Of a stretch of 64,000 nt of DNA, positions 16,278-25,330 are shown one piece after another. The stretch lies in NCBI GenBank assembly GCA_902464565.1, contig CABQJV010000006.1, positions 43,785-107,784 of the forward strand, given 5' to 3'. The stretch comes from an uncultured Collinsella sp. (lineage in GTDB: Bacteria > Actinomycetota > Coriobacteriia > Coriobacteriales > Coriobacteriaceae). The notes under the pieces were generated by a model. The model worked only from the letters and a program-made list of their open reading frames with translations, was not told where the DNA came from and did not search any database. Within the stretch, counting starts at the first letter, position 1, and each line of letters starts with the position of its first letter. Position numbers and translations under genes: made by a program.

Positions 16278-18935
16278 ATGAGTGCTGACTACCCGTCAAT
16301 GACTACGGCCGAGATCCGCTCCAAGTTCCTCAACTTCTTTGAGGAGCGCGGTCTTAAGCTCTATCCTTCTTCGTCTCTTGTTCCTGACGATCCTTCGCTG
16401 CTGCTTGCCAACGCTGGCATGAACCAGTTTAAGGAGTACTACCAGGGCAAGAAGACCATGAAGGAGATCGGCGCGATCTCCTGCCAGAAGTGCGTCCGCA
16501 CCAACGACATCGACTGCATCGGCGAGGACGGCCGTCACCTGTCCTTCTTTGAGATGCTCGGCGACTTCTCCTTTGGCGGCGTCTCCAAGCAGCAGGCCTG
16601 CGCTTGGGCCTTTGAGCTCATCACCAAGGAGTTCAAGCTGCCGCTCGACCGCCTGTACTTTACCGTCTTTACCGAGGACGACGAGACTCACGACGTGTGG
16701 CGCTCCCTGGGCGTTGCCGAGGATCACATCTCGCGTCTGGGCGAGGACGACAACTTCTGGGCCGCTGGCCCCACCGGTCCCTGCGGTCCGTGCTCCGAGA
16801 TCTACTTTGACATGGGCGAGGAGGTCGGTTGCGGCAGCCCCGACTGCAAGCCCGGCTGCGACTGCGACCGCTTCCTTGAGTTCTGGAACCTCGTGTTTAC
16901 CCAGTACGACCGCCAGGAGGACGGCTCCATGCCGGAGCTGCCGCACCGCAACCTCGATACGGGCATGGGTCTGGAGCGCATGGCCGCTATCATGCAGCAC
17001 AAGACCGCTAACTACGACGGCGACTTGATGCAGCATCTCATCAAGCTGGGCGAGGAGATCAGCGGCAAGACCTATGACGCCGACGATTACTCCGGTGCCA
17101 GCCGCTCGCTGCGCATCATCGCCGACCACTCCCGTGCCGTCGACTTTATGATTTCCGACGGCATCCTTCCCGGTAACGAGGGTCGCGAGTACGTCCTTCG
17201 CCGCCTGCTCCGTCGTGCCGTGTTCCACGGTCGCCTGCTGGGCATCGAGGGCGCTTTCCTGACCAAGTTCATCGACGAGGTTAACGCTCAGATGGGCGAG
17301 GCCTATCCCGAGCTGCTCAAGAACGTCGCGCTCGTCAAGGGTATCGTTGCCTCCGAGGAGGAGCGCTTCTCCACGACGCTCGACAACGGTCGCGTCTACC
17401 TGGATGAGGCACTGGCAGCGCTTGCCGAGGGCGCTGTGCTTCCGGGCGATGTTGCCTTTAAGCTGCACGACACCTTTGGTTTCCCCATCGACCTAACCGT
17501 CGAGATCGCCGGCACCGCTGGCCACGACGTCGACATGGACGGCTTCACTGCCTGCATGGAGGACCAGAAGGCCCGCGCCCGCGCCAATGCCAAGGGCGAC
17601 GCCTGGGGCAGCTTCAACGACGTGTGGGTTGAGCTTTCCGACAAGGTCGCAGCGACCGAGTTCGACGGCTATGACAACGATGTGATCGAGGGCGCCAAGG
17701 TTGTCGCCATCGTGCGCAACGGCGAGTCCGTCGAGTCCGCTGCCGCCGGCGAGGATGTCGAGGTTGTGCTCGACTGCACCCCGTTCTATGCCGAGATGGG
17801 TGGTCAGCAGGGCGATGCCGGCAAGCTTTCCGCCGAGGGCGTTGTTCTGACCGTTGCCGACACCAAGAACCACAACGGCCTGTATGCTCACGTCGCCCAC
17901 GTTGCCGAGGGCACGCTGGCCGTCGGTGCTACCGTGACCGCCGCGCTCGACGCCGAGCGCCGTGGCTTCCTGCGCCGCAACCACACCGCCACGCACCTGC
18001 TCGACGCCGCCCTTAAGCAGGTCCTGGGCGAGCACGTCTCCCAGGCCGGCTCGCTGGTGACGCCCGAGCACCTGCGCTTTGACTTTACGCACTTCGAGGC
18101 CCTGTCCTCCGAGCAGCTCAAGGCTGTCGAGGACCTGGTCAACCAGCAGATCTTCGCTTCCAAGCCGGTCGTGACCCGTGTCATGGGCATCGACGAGGCT
18201 AAGGCCGCCGGCGCTGTCGCCCTGTTTGGCGAGAAGTATGGCGACGTCGTCCGCGTTGTCTCCGTGGGCGCCGAGGACCAGCCGTTCTCCCGCGAACTCT
18301 GCGGTGGCACACACGCTGCCAACACCGCCGAGATCGGCCTGTTCAAGATCATTTCCGAGTCCTCCACGGGCTCCAATGTCCGCCGTATCGAGGCCGTGAC
18401 CTCTAAGGGTGCCCTCGACTATATGGCCGACCGCCTGGCACTCGTTGACGCCGCTGCTACTGCGCTCAAGTGCCGCGTGGATGAGGTTCCCGCTCGCGTG
18501 GAGAACCTGCAGGCCGAGCTGCGCGAGACGTTCAATAAGCTCAAGAAGGCTCTGACCGGTGGCTCCTCCGACGCCATCTCCAGCGCCATCGAGGGCGCCG
18601 TCGAGCTCGACGGCTATAAGCTCGTTGTCGCTGAGCTCCAGGGCCTTGAGGCTGCCGACCTGCGCAACGTATGGGATACCGTGCATCAGAAGGTCGCCGG
18701 CCCTGTCGCTTGTGTCGTCGCCAGCGTGACTGAGAAGGGCACTCCGGCCCTGCTCGCTGCCGGCTCCGATGACGCCGTCAAGGCCGGTTTCCACGCCGGT
18801 AACGTGATCAAGCAGATCGCGGGTCTGGTCGACGGTCGCGGTGGCGGTCGTCCCAACATGGCCCAGGCCGGTGGCAAGAATGCTGCCGGCATCGCCGATG
18901 CCCTCGCGGCCGCTAAGACCGCGCTCGGTGCCTAA
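16278..18935 (+). CDS. alaS: Alanyl-tRNA synthetase
   Basis: An 885-residue class II synthetase charging tRNA-Ala. Order of domains: catalytic core with AGMNQFKEYY and GMGLERMA (residues 1-260), tRNA-recognition middle, editing domain with HTATHLLDAAL and the zinc-type CGGTHAANTAEIG motif near residue 670, and the C-terminal DHHA1 domain with RGGGRPNMAQAGG. ATG 16278 is preceded by GAGGAG at 9 nt. An earlier in-frame start at 16188 lies in the terminator and is rejected. No T-box or other leader is seen in the short upstream region. Confidence 0.97.
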   Translation: MSADYPSMTTAEIRSKFLNFFEERGLKLYPSSSLVPDDPSLLLANAGMNQFKEYYQGKKTMKEIGAISCQKCVRTNDIDCIGEDGRHLSFFEMLGDFSFGGVSKQQACAWAFELITKEFKLPLDRLYFTVFTEDDETHDVWRSLGVAEDHISRLGEDDNFWAAGPTGPCGPCSEIYFDMGEEVGCGSPDCKPGCDCDRFLEFWNLVFTQYDRQEDGSMPELPHRNLDTGMGLERMAAIMQHKTANYDGDLMQHLIKLGEEISGKTYDADDYSGASRSLRIIADHSRAVDFMISDGILPGNEGREYVLRRLLRRAVFHGRLLGIEGAFLTKFIDEVNAQMGEAYPELLKNVALVKGIVASEEERFSTTLDNGRVYLDEALAALAEGAVLPGDVAFKLHDTFGFPIDLTVEIAGTAGHDVDMDGFTACMEDQKARARANAKGDAWGSFNDVWVELSDKVAATEFDGYDNDVIEGAKVVAIVRNGESVESAAAGEDVEVVLDCTPFYAEMGGQQGDAGKLSAEGVVLTVADTKNHNGLYAHVAHVAEGTLAVGATVTAALDAERRGFLRRNHTATHLLDAALKQVLGEHVSQAGSLVTPEHLRFDFTHFEALSSEQLKAVEDLVNQQIFASKPVVTRVMGIDEAKAAGAVALFGEKYGDVVRVVSVGAEDQPFSRELCGGTHAANTAEIGLFKIISESSTGSNVRRIEAVTSKGALDYMADRLALVDAAATALKCRVDEVPARVENLQAELRETFNKLKKALTGGSSDAISSAIEGAVELDGYKLVVAELQGLEAADLRNVWDTVHQKVAGPVACVVASVTEKGTPALLAAGSDDAVKAGFHAGNVIKQIAGLVDGRGGGRPNMAQAGGKNAAGIADALAAAKTALGA

Positions 18936-18952
18936 GAATCTAAGAAGTCACT

Positions 18953-19381
18953 GTGGTTGCGCTCGCGCTGGACATAGGGGAGACCAGGATTGGCATCGCC
19001 GTCTCGAGCCGTGATGGCAAGATGGCGATGCCTGTCAAGGTGCTTCCGGCTGCCGAGGTCACCGGTATGGCCAAGACGTTCCGCTACCTGGTTGAGGACT
19101 ATGAGCCCGACATCCTGGTAAGCGGACGTCCCCTGACCATGGCCGGTGAACCTGGCCCTCAGGCCGAGCGCGTTGCCGCTGTGGCGCAAAAGATTGCCGA
19201 CGAGCTCGATCTTCCGTTGGAGTTTGAGGACGAGCGTCTGTCCTCGCAAGAGGCCAAGCGTATCCTGCGCGAGCAGGGACTCAACGAAAAGCAGATGAGG
19301 GGCAAGATCGACATGATTGCCGCCAGCCTGTTTTTGCAGACGTGGCTCGATCGTAAAAACGAGGAGGTTTCGCATGCCTAG
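18953..19381 (+). CDS. ruvX: Putative pre-16S rRNA nuclease / Holliday junction resolvase-like RuvX (YqgF)
   Basis: A 142-residue RNase H-fold protein of normal family length. The first beta strand carries the catalytic Asp in ALDIGETRIGIA; FEDERLSSQEA and a final IDMIAASLFLQTWLD give the other acidic residues. The family processes the 5' end of 16S rRNA; a Holliday junction role was proposed earlier. GTG 18953 lies 17 nt after alaS, and its end overlaps mltG by 8 nt, the conserved alaS-ruvX-mltG order. Confidence 0.92.
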   Translation: MVALALDIGETRIGIAVSSRDGKMAMPVKVLPAAEVTGMAKTFRYLVEDYEPDILVSGRPLTMAGEPGPQAERVAAVAQKIADELDLPLEFEDERLSSQEAKRILREQGLNEKQMRGKIDMIAASLFLQTWLDRKNEEVSHA

Positions 19382-20807
19382 TGCTTCCGATCCGCGCCAG
19401 CCGAATCGTACACAGCAGCCGGCGTCGCGCCCTGCCCAGCCTGGCCAGCGTCCGGCACAGCCGACGCAGCGCGCAGCTCAGTCTGCCGCGCGCCCGGCGC
19501 AGTCCTTCTCTCGTTCGGCCCAACCTGTTCAACGGACGGGTCAGCAGCCTTCTGCTCGTTCGGTTCAGCATTCGGCTTCTCACGCGGCTCAGCAGCCCAC
19601 TGCTCGTACGGCCCAGCCTGCAGGCGGCACCCGCTTTAAGCAGCAGGCACCTACCCAGCGAACGCAGGCCCCCCAATCGCATTCGCATCACGCTCGTGGT
19701 TCGCATGGCGTTGCTCCGGCGACCCGCTCGAGCTACAACACGCATGCTCGTCGCGGTGCTCAAAAGAAAAGCTCCCCGGTGCCTATGATTATCGGTGGCG
19801 TTGTTGCCGTGCTTGCGCTTGTCGCGATCGTTTTCTTTGTCGTGCCAGCCGTCAAGGGTTTCTTTGGCGGTGAGGGTGCGAAAGTCGTTGCAGGCCAGCA
19901 GGTTACTATCACGATTCCCGACGGTGCCTCGGGTGACAGCATCGCTTCGATTCTCTCCGAGAACCATATCGTAGAAAATCCCAAGGATTACTATGCGGCG
20001 GTGAAAAAGCTCAACGCCGATATGTCGCTCAAGGCTGGTGATTATTCGTTCACCACACTCATGGATGCGACCAAGGTTGTTCAGCAGCTCATGGAAGGCC
20101 CCAACGCGGGCTCCAATACGCTGACTATCCCTGAGGGCCTGACGGTCGATCAAGTCGCCGACCGTGTGGCCCAGGCCTACGACAGCATCTCTAAGGAAGA
20201 CTTCCTCAACCAGGCCAAGGCCTCCAACTACGTGGACGACTATAGCTTCCTTAAGGGCGCCGCCAACGACTCGCTCGAGGGTTTCTTGTTTCCCAAGACC
20301 TATTCGTTGGGTGATTCGCCGACGGCCGATGGCGTGATTCGCGCTATGCTCGATCAGTTTAAGACCGAGTACAAGTCGCTTGACTTTGCGAGCTGCGAAG
20401 CCAAGATCAAGGAACGCTACGGTGTGGAGATGTCCGACTACGACATCGTCAACTTGGCCTCTATCGTTGAGCGCGAGGGCCTCAACGCCGATCAACGTGC
20501 GCACGTGGCCTCGGTCTTCTACAACCGCCTTGCCGGCAAACTCGACGGTCTGCGCTATCTCAACAGCGATGCGACCATGATGTATGTCACCGGTGGCGAG
20601 GTTACCGCCGACGACCTGCAGAGCGATAGTCCGTATAACACCTATAAACACGAGGGTCTGCCGCCCACGCCCATCTGCTCTCCGTCGCTCGAGGCACTCA
20701 AGGCCACGCTTGAGCCGACCGACTCCGAGGACCTGTATTTCTACATTACGCAGGACGAGGAGTACTTCTCACAAACCTACGAAGAGCATCAACAGTCTTG
20801 GAATTAG
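19374..20807 (+). CDS. mltG: Endolytic murein transglycosylase MltG
   Basis: A 477-residue membrane protein that cuts nascent glycan strands and sets their length. The first about 130 residues are a low-complexity cytoplasmic tail rich in Gln, Pro, Ala, Arg and Ser. One membrane helix follows (about 140-165, MIIGGVVAVLALVAIVFFVV). The external YceG/MltG domain includes the catalytic Glu in NLASIVEREG and the substrate motif SDSPYNTYKHEGLPPTPI. A GAGGAGG site precedes ATG 19374, which overlaps ruvX. The tail is longer than in E. coli MltG. Confidence 0.93.
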   Translation: MPSASDPRQPNRTQQPASRPAQPGQRPAQPTQRAAQSAARPAQSFSRSAQPVQRTGQQPSARSVQHSASHAAQQPTARTAQPAGGTRFKQQAPTQRTQAPQSHSHHARGSHGVAPATRSSYNTHARRGAQKKSSPVPMIIGGVVAVLALVAIVFFVVPAVKGFFGGEGAKVVAGQQVTITIPDGASGDSIASILSENHIVENPKDYYAAVKKLNADMSLKAGDYSFTTLMDATKVVQQLMEGPNAGSNTLTIPEGLTVDQVADRVAQAYDSISKEDFLNQAKASNYVDDYSFLKGAANDSLEGFLFPKTYSLGDSPTADGVIRAMLDQFKTEYKSLDFASCEAKIKERYGVEMSDYDIVNLASIVEREGLNADQRAHVASVFYNRLAGKLDGLRYLNSDATMMYVTGGEVTADDLQSDSPYNTYKHEGLPPTPICSPSLEALKATLEPTDSEDLYFYITQDEEYFSQTYEEHQQSWN

Positions 20808-20808
20808 C

Positions 20809-21306
20809 ATGAGGATTTTTAGCCCCAAACGATACGTTGCCTCGGTCGATCGCATCGACCTTGATACCCTGTGGGCCGATGGCAAACGCGCCATTCTGCT
20901 CGATCGCGATAACACCCTGGTGCCGCGCGACACCGAGCAGGTTCCCGCCGCGGTTTCCGCGTGGCTCGATGCCGCCCGCGCCAAAGGCTTTAAGCTGTGC
21001 ATGGTGTCCAATAACTGGCATCGCGACCAGGTCATGAGCTCTGCACGCGAGCTGGGACTCGAGGCCATCAGCCACGCCATGAAGCCGGCGCCGTTTGCCC
21101 TCAAGGCGGGCCTTAAGCGCCTCGGCGCCTCGGCCGACGAGACGGTGCTGATCGGTGATCAACTCTACACGGACGTGTGGAGCGGCAACTTCGCCGGCGT
21201 CGATACCATCCTGGTAAAGCCGCAGGCGACGCAGGACCTGTGGTATACGCAGATTTTCCGTATCTTTGAGCGACGGGCCCTGCGTGACCTTCCCTGCGAG
21301 GAATAG
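20809..21306 (+). CDS. YqeG family HAD IIIA-type phosphatase
   Basis: A 165-residue HAD-superfamily phosphatase. The catalytic motif is LLDRDNTLVPRD (DxDxT type) near residue 27, with MVSNNW as motif II and IGDQLYTDVWSGN as motif IV. YqeG-type enzymes include a phosphatidylglycerophosphatase-like group, but the substrate here is unknown. ATG 20809 sits 1 nt after the mltG stop, so the two are probably coupled. Confidence 0.88.
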   Translation: MRIFSPKRYVASVDRIDLDTLWADGKRAILLDRDNTLVPRDTEQVPAAVSAWLDAARAKGFKLCMVSNNWHRDQVMSSARELGLEAISHAMKPAPFALKAGLKRLGASADETVLIGDQLYTDVWSGNFAGVDTILVKPQATQDLWYTQIFRIFERRALRDLPCEE

Positions 21307-21314
21307 GTCTCGCT

Positions 21315-21848
21315 ATGTCCCAGCACACCAAACACGGCTGCGACCATATCTTCTTTATCGGCTTTTTGGGCGCGGGCAAATCGACGCTCGCGCGCAACGT
21401 CGGCACTATGTTCAAGCGGCGTTTTATCGATACCGACCGTCTGGTCGTGCGTCGTTGCGGCAAGTCGGTAACCGAGATTTTTGAGACCGAGGGCGAGGAT
21501 CGTTTTCGCGAGCTCGAGACCTCGGCGCTCCGTTCGCTCAAAAGTGAGCGCAGCCTGTTGGTTTCGTGCGGGGGCGGCATTGTCGAGACGCCGGTGAATA
21601 TTGAGCTGATGCACGAAATGGGTACGTGCGTGTACCTCGAGGGCGACTTCGAGGATTCGATTCGCCAGATTCGTCGGTCCGACACGCGCCCCGATTTCCG
21701 CTCGCCCGAGCATGCCGCGCGCCTGTTTGAGCATCGCCGTCCGCTGTATCGCCAAGCCGCCGACCTTACCCTTGATATTCGCAACAAGTCCTTCGAGGAC
21801 GTTTCCTACCTTTGTGCCGAGATGCTTTTGGAGCGTGGGCTGCTATGA
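21315..21848 (+). CDS. aroK: Shikimate kinase
   Basis: A 177-residue enzyme that phosphorylates shikimate at the 3-hydroxyl using ATP. The P-loop GFLGAGKST, the substrate Asp in RFIDTDRL, the FRELE segment and the GGG turn in VSCGGGIV are all present, and the lid region RRSDTRPDF keeps its arginines. It therefore looks fully active. The stop overlaps the start of an AroB-like gene whose active site is lost (21845-22954). Confidence 0.92.
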   Translation: MSQHTKHGCDHIFFIGFLGAGKSTLARNVGTMFKRRFIDTDRLVVRRCGKSVTEIFETEGEDRFRELETSALRSLKSERSLLVSCGGGIVETPVNIELMHEMGTCVYLEGDFEDSIRQIRRSDTRPDFRSPEHAARLFEHRRPLYRQAADLTLDIRNKSFEDVSYLCAEMLLERGLL

Positions 21849-22954
21849 TTCGCCGTCAACTGATCAATTTCCAAAACCGCAGTGTCGATGTCCGCGTCGG
21901 ATTGGGCGCGTTCGATGAGCTGTCGCGCATGTTTTCCTCGGCTGTGGGCAAGCCTAAGCGCGCGATGGTGGTTTGGAACGACGCCACATCCGAGCGTTTT
22001 GGTGAGGTCGTCGAGCATGCGCTGGTCGACGCCGGTTTTGCCGTGTCGCAGCTTTTGCTTGAGGTTTCTCCTGATGGCGCGACGCTGGTCGACGCCGATA
22101 CCGTCTTTGGCGCCCTGTCGGCTAACGGCATTACCTGCGACGATCTCGTTGTCGCTGTCGGCGACACAGCGACCTGCTCGGTCGTTTGTTGGTGTGCCAA
22201 TCAGTGGTGCGGTCGCACCGAGTGCGCCTTACTGCCGACGACCTTCGACGCCATGCTCACGGTCGCGACGACCATGAAGCCGCTCGTCGCCTCGTCGGCC
22301 AATGCGCTTCCCGCTATCGTGTCCCGTCCCGAACCGGGCTTGGTCGTGTGCGACCTCGACCTTGTTCGCGAGGCGGACCCCGAGGACCTCAAGCTCGGCT
22401 TTGTGGTACTTGTTGGCACCATGCTTTCGAGCAGCAAGTCACGCTGGAATCAGTTTACTGAGACCGTCCCCGAGATTCTAGCGGGCGAGGAGGTCGCGCT
22501 CGTTAATGCCGTTCAATGGTCTCAGACTGCCCGCAAGGACGTACTGATGGCCACGAACCCGAGCGCTCGCCATGCGCTCGATTTTGGCAAGACGGGGGAT
22601 TGTACCCTGCGCGCCTGCTTGGGCGATGCCGCTTCGCAGGTCCCTGCCTATCAGCTGTTATCCGAGGGCATGCGCTTTGAGGCGCGCCTAGCACATGATG
22701 CCTGCGACTTTGATATCGATTACGTCTTTGAGGTCGATGACTGCCTGGAGGACTTTGGCATCGAGGAACTTGCCTTCGACCTGGAGCCCACCGCGTTTAT
22801 CGAGGAGTTCCGCAGGCAGCAGTTCGCCCGCTCGAACCGCAGCATGCTGCCGCTGCCCGCAGCGCTCGGCGCCATTCGTCTAACGAGCGTTGAGGACGAG
22901 GTTCTTGAGCGCCACGCTCATGCCTACTTGGCGTCTCGCAAAGAACTTCTCTAA
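21845..22954 (+). CDS. 3-Dehydroquinate synthase (AroB)-like protein lacking metal ligands
   Basis: A 369-residue protein placed and sized like AroB after aroK. It keeps the general frame, for example LPTTFDAML and a GLVVCDLDLV strand. The NAD glycine-rich loop, normally GGGVxGD, reads VAVGDTATC. The Glu ligand of the GLAEVIKxG motif is replaced in LGFVVLVGT. The His of NxGHTFGHA is gone: DFGKTGDCT. The His of LHGEAV is also absent. It is therefore probably inactive in the normal reaction, while the frame remains open with normal codon use. A start overlapping the aroK stop shows coupling. Confidence 0.7.
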   Translation: MIRRQLINFQNRSVDVRVGLGAFDELSRMFSSAVGKPKRAMVVWNDATSERFGEVVEHALVDAGFAVSQLLLEVSPDGATLVDADTVFGALSANGITCDDLVVAVGDTATCSVVCWCANQWCGRTECALLPTTFDAMLTVATTMKPLVASSANALPAIVSRPEPGLVVCDLDLVREADPEDLKLGFVVLVGTMLSSSKSRWNQFTETVPEILAGEEVALVNAVQWSQTARKDVLMATNPSARHALDFGKTGDCTLRACLGDAASQVPAYQLLSEGMRFEARLAHDACDFDIDYVFEVDDCLEDFGIEELAFDLEPTAFIEEFRRQQFARSNRSMLPLPAALGAIRLTSVEDEVLERHAHAYLASRKELL

Positions 22955-22991
22955 GATTTATTGACATCCATCGTCTTTCGTATCATGTTGA

Positions 22992-23054
22992 GGGGCGGGT
23001 TTTCAATCGGTTGCGGATTGCATGCGATTCCTTCGTTCGGTTGAGACCCGTCCC
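22992..23054 (+). promoter_or_regulatory. Structured leader hairpin upstream of the aminopeptidase gene
   Basis: GGGGCGGGT (22992-23000) pairs with ACCCGTCCC (23046-23054) with one G-T pair, and CAA/TTG continues inside. No T run follows, so it may be a 5' UTR structure rather than a terminator. Confidence 0.4.
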
Positions 23055-23086
23055 GTCTATATAGAGACAACAAGAAAGGAATCTGC

Positions 23087-24217
23087 ATGTCTGAGTTTGC
23101 TGCCGGTCCTGCCGGTCGTATCGAGCGTGTCCGTGCCCTGATGGCCGAGCGTGGCTACGACGCCATCGTGGTGCGCGACGAGGCCAACCTTCGTTGGCTT
23201 ACGGGCGTGAAGGGCGTTTTCGACTACACCTTCGAGTTCCCGCACGCGGCGTTTATTACGGCTGACCTGTGCCTGTTCCATACCGACTCGCGCTACCTCA
23301 ACAGCTTTGAGGAGAACACGCCCGCCGGCAGCCCCTGGGTCTACGACATGGACGAGGGCACCATCCCCGGTTGGGTCGCCGGCAAGATCGCAGCCAACAA
23401 GTGCCGCGTCTGCGCTGTCGAGGACGACATGCAGATTAACTTCTACCAGGGTATTCAGCGTGGTCTGGAGGATCGTTCCGTCGCCTGCATGCTGCCGCTG
23501 ATGCATGACGACATTCGCAAGATGCGCGCCATCAAGGACGCCGAGGAGATCGAGCTCATGCGCCATGCGCAGTCGATCACCGATGCCGCCTTCCAGCATA
23601 TGCTCGGTTTTATTAAGCCCGGCATGACCGAGAAGCAGGTGCGCAACGAGCTCGAGAACTTTATGTTCGCCAATGGAGCCGACAGCCTGGCCTTCGGCTC
23701 CATTGTGGCGAGCGGTCCCAACACCGCCAACCCGCACGCCGTGCCGAGCGACCGCGTAATCGAGAAGGGCGACTTCGTCCTTATGGATTACGGCGCGGGC
23801 TACTGCGACTATCGTTCCGACATGACGCGCACCGTCGTGATGGGCGAGCCTACCCAGGAGCAGCTCGACCTGTACGCGCTCGTGCGCCGCACCCACGAGG
23901 AGTGCGTCGCCGCCATCCATCCGGGCGTCGAGGGCAACGACATTTTCAAGCTTTCCAAGAAGATCATCGGCGATGCCGGCTATGGCGATTACTACAACCA
24001 TGGTCTGGGCCACGGCGTGGGCATCGACATCCATGAGCTTCCCAACTTCAACCGCAGCAAGAACACCATCGAGGTCGGTTCGGTTATCACCATGGAGCCC
24101 GGCGTGTATCTGCCCGGTGTGGGCGGCGTGCGCCTGGAGGACTACGGCGTCGTCTCCGAGAACGGCTACGAGCCCTTCACCAAGACCCCGCACGACCTGC
24201 ACGTCATCGTTTGCTAG
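23087..24217 (+). CDS. Xaa-Pro aminopeptidase, M24 family
   Basis: A 376-residue metallopeptidase that releases N-terminal residues before proline. Residues about 15-145 form the creatinase-type N-terminal domain. The pita-bread domain carries the two-metal ligands: Asp in MDYGAGYCDYRSDMTRT, His in GLGHGVGIDIHE, Glu in TMEPGVYLPG and Glu in GVRLEDYG. AAGAAAGGA precedes ATG 23087. Its place just before efp is common and may link turnover of proline-rich peptides with EF-P function, which is inference. Confidence 0.93.
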   Translation: MSEFAAGPAGRIERVRALMAERGYDAIVVRDEANLRWLTGVKGVFDYTFEFPHAAFITADLCLFHTDSRYLNSFEENTPAGSPWVYDMDEGTIPGWVAGKIAANKCRVCAVEDDMQINFYQGIQRGLEDRSVACMLPLMHDDIRKMRAIKDAEEIELMRHAQSITDAAFQHMLGFIKPGMTEKQVRNELENFMFANGADSLAFGSIVASGPNTANPHAVPSDRVIEKGDFVLMDYGAGYCDYRSDMTRTVVMGEPTQEQLDLYALVRRTHEECVAAIHPGVEGNDIFKLSKKIIGDAGYGDYYNHGLGHGVGIDIHELPNFNRSKNTIEVGSVITMEPGVYLPGVGGVRLEDYGVVSENGYEPFTKTPHDLHVIVC

Positions 24218-24239
24218 CCCATTTCGATAGATTTTTGGG

Positions 24240-24282
24240 GCGGGGCGTCCGGAGTAATTCGGGCGCCCCGCGTTCTCTTTTT
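24240..24282 (+). terminator. Intrinsic terminator between the aminopeptidase gene and efp
   Basis: GCGGGGCG (24240-24247) pairs with CGCCCCGC (24264-24271), inner bases also pair, and TTCTCTTTTT follows. Confidence 0.85.
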
Positions 24283-24313
24283 ATGCGCTCGCTGCAGGCG
24301 CCGTCTGCAAGTG

Positions 24314-24319
24314 TATAAT
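24314..24319 (+). promoter_or_regulatory. Possible -10 box of the efp operon
   Basis: A consensus TATAAT lies 58 nt before the efp start and just after the terminator. No convincing -35 box is visible at the right distance. Confidence 0.4.
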
Positions 24320-24376
24320 TTCGGTCGTATGTAATTTGGACGCTTGTGCGTTCTGCCCATAACAAGAAAGGTCGCT

Positions 24377-24940
24377 ATGCCTACCATTTCTACCGCCGAC
24401 TTCAAGAACGGCCTCGGTCTCCGCATTAAGGACAAGGTCTACACCATCGTCGAGTTCCAGCATGTCAAGCCGGGCAAGGGCGGCGCGTTTGTGCGCTACA
24501 AGACCCGCGACATCAAGAGCGGCCGCGTCGTCGAGAACACCTGCAACGCCGGCACCAAGTTCGAGAGCGTCATGCTCACCACCCGTGAGTTCCAGTACCT
24601 CTACAACGATGGCGCCGACTACATCTTCATGGACAATGAGACCTATGAGCAGGTTCCCGTTCCTGAGGACATGGTGGGCGAGAACTCCAAGTGGCTGCGC
24701 GAGAACGACATCTGCCAGCTGCTCTTCGCCGACGATGAGCTCATGGGCGTGACCCCGCCGATGTTCATCGAGACCACCATCGTCCAGACCGACCCGGGCT
24801 TTAAGGGCGACACCGTCCAGGGTTCCACCAAGCCGGCCACGATCGACACCGGCGCTGTCATCCAGGTCCCCATGTACCTCAACGAGGGCGAGGTCATCAA
24901 GGTTGACACCCGCGACGGCAAGTTCGTCTCCCGCGTCTAG
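24377..24940 (+). CDS. efp: Translation elongation factor P
   Basis: A 187-residue three-domain beta-barrel protein that rescues ribosomes stalled on polyproline. The KOW-like N-domain tip reads VKPGKGGAF with Lys34 at the position that is post-translationally modified in many species. The C-terminal signature VQTDPGFKGDTVQG and TGAVIQVPMYLNEGE are intact. ATG 24377 follows AAGAAAGG. No modification enzyme is encoded nearby. Confidence 0.97.
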   Translation: MPTISTADFKNGLGLRIKDKVYTIVEFQHVKPGKGGAFVRYKTRDIKSGRVVENTCNAGTKFESVMLTTREFQYLYNDGADYIFMDNETYEQVPVPEDMVGENSKWLRENDICQLLFADDELMGVTPPMFIETTIVQTDPGFKGDTVQGSTKPATIDTGAVIQVPMYLNEGEVIKVDTRDGKFVSRV

Positions 24941-24964
24941 CATCCAACTCTTCTAGGAGGACTC

Positions 24965-25327
24965 ATGCCCCAGGAAATCAAGATTGACGGCATCGGCATT
25001 TCGCCCGATGTTCTGACCGCCATCGTCTCGCGCGCCGTGTCGGATGTCGAGGGCATCGCCTCCGTTGGCGTCAAGGACCTTGCCACCAACCTTGTCTCCA
25101 TGATGCTCTCGTCCAAGGCCCCGGCTTCCGAGCCGGCGGTCGAGGCCGAGGTCGTCGGCGACAAGCTCGCACTCACCGTGCGTGTCGTGGTGTTCTTTGG
25201 CTATCCGTTCAAGAAACTCGCCGAGGCCGTTCGCGCCGCCGTGGTCGCCGCCATCGATGCCCAGGTGGGCGTCGAGGTCGAGCGCGTTGACGTTTGCATC
25301 GACGGTCTCGTTTTCCCCAAGGAGTAA
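24965..25327 (+). CDS. Asp23/Gls24 family envelope stress protein
   Basis: A 120-residue Asp23-type protein. The hallmark N-terminal pattern is ISPDVLTAIVSRAVSDVEGIASVG, followed by the KLALTVRVVVFFGYPF strand. Family members form membrane-associated filaments or envelope stress responses in Gram-positives. A strong AGGAGG lies before ATG 24965. It sits between efp and nusB, the usual Gram-positive position (YqhY/YloU type). Confidence 0.9.
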   Translation: MPQEIKIDGIGISPDVLTAIVSRAVSDVEGIASVGVKDLATNLVSMMLSSKAPASEPAVEAEVVGDKLALTVRVVVFFGYPFKKLAEAVRAAVVAAIDAQVGVEVERVDVCIDGLVFPKE

Positions 25328-25330
25328 CCT

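Noticed and set aside
22961..22986. TTGACA and TATCAT as promoter of the aminopeptidase gene
   Set aside because: The spacer is only 14 bp, too short for a normal sigma-70-type promoter; one of the boxes may still be used with another partner.
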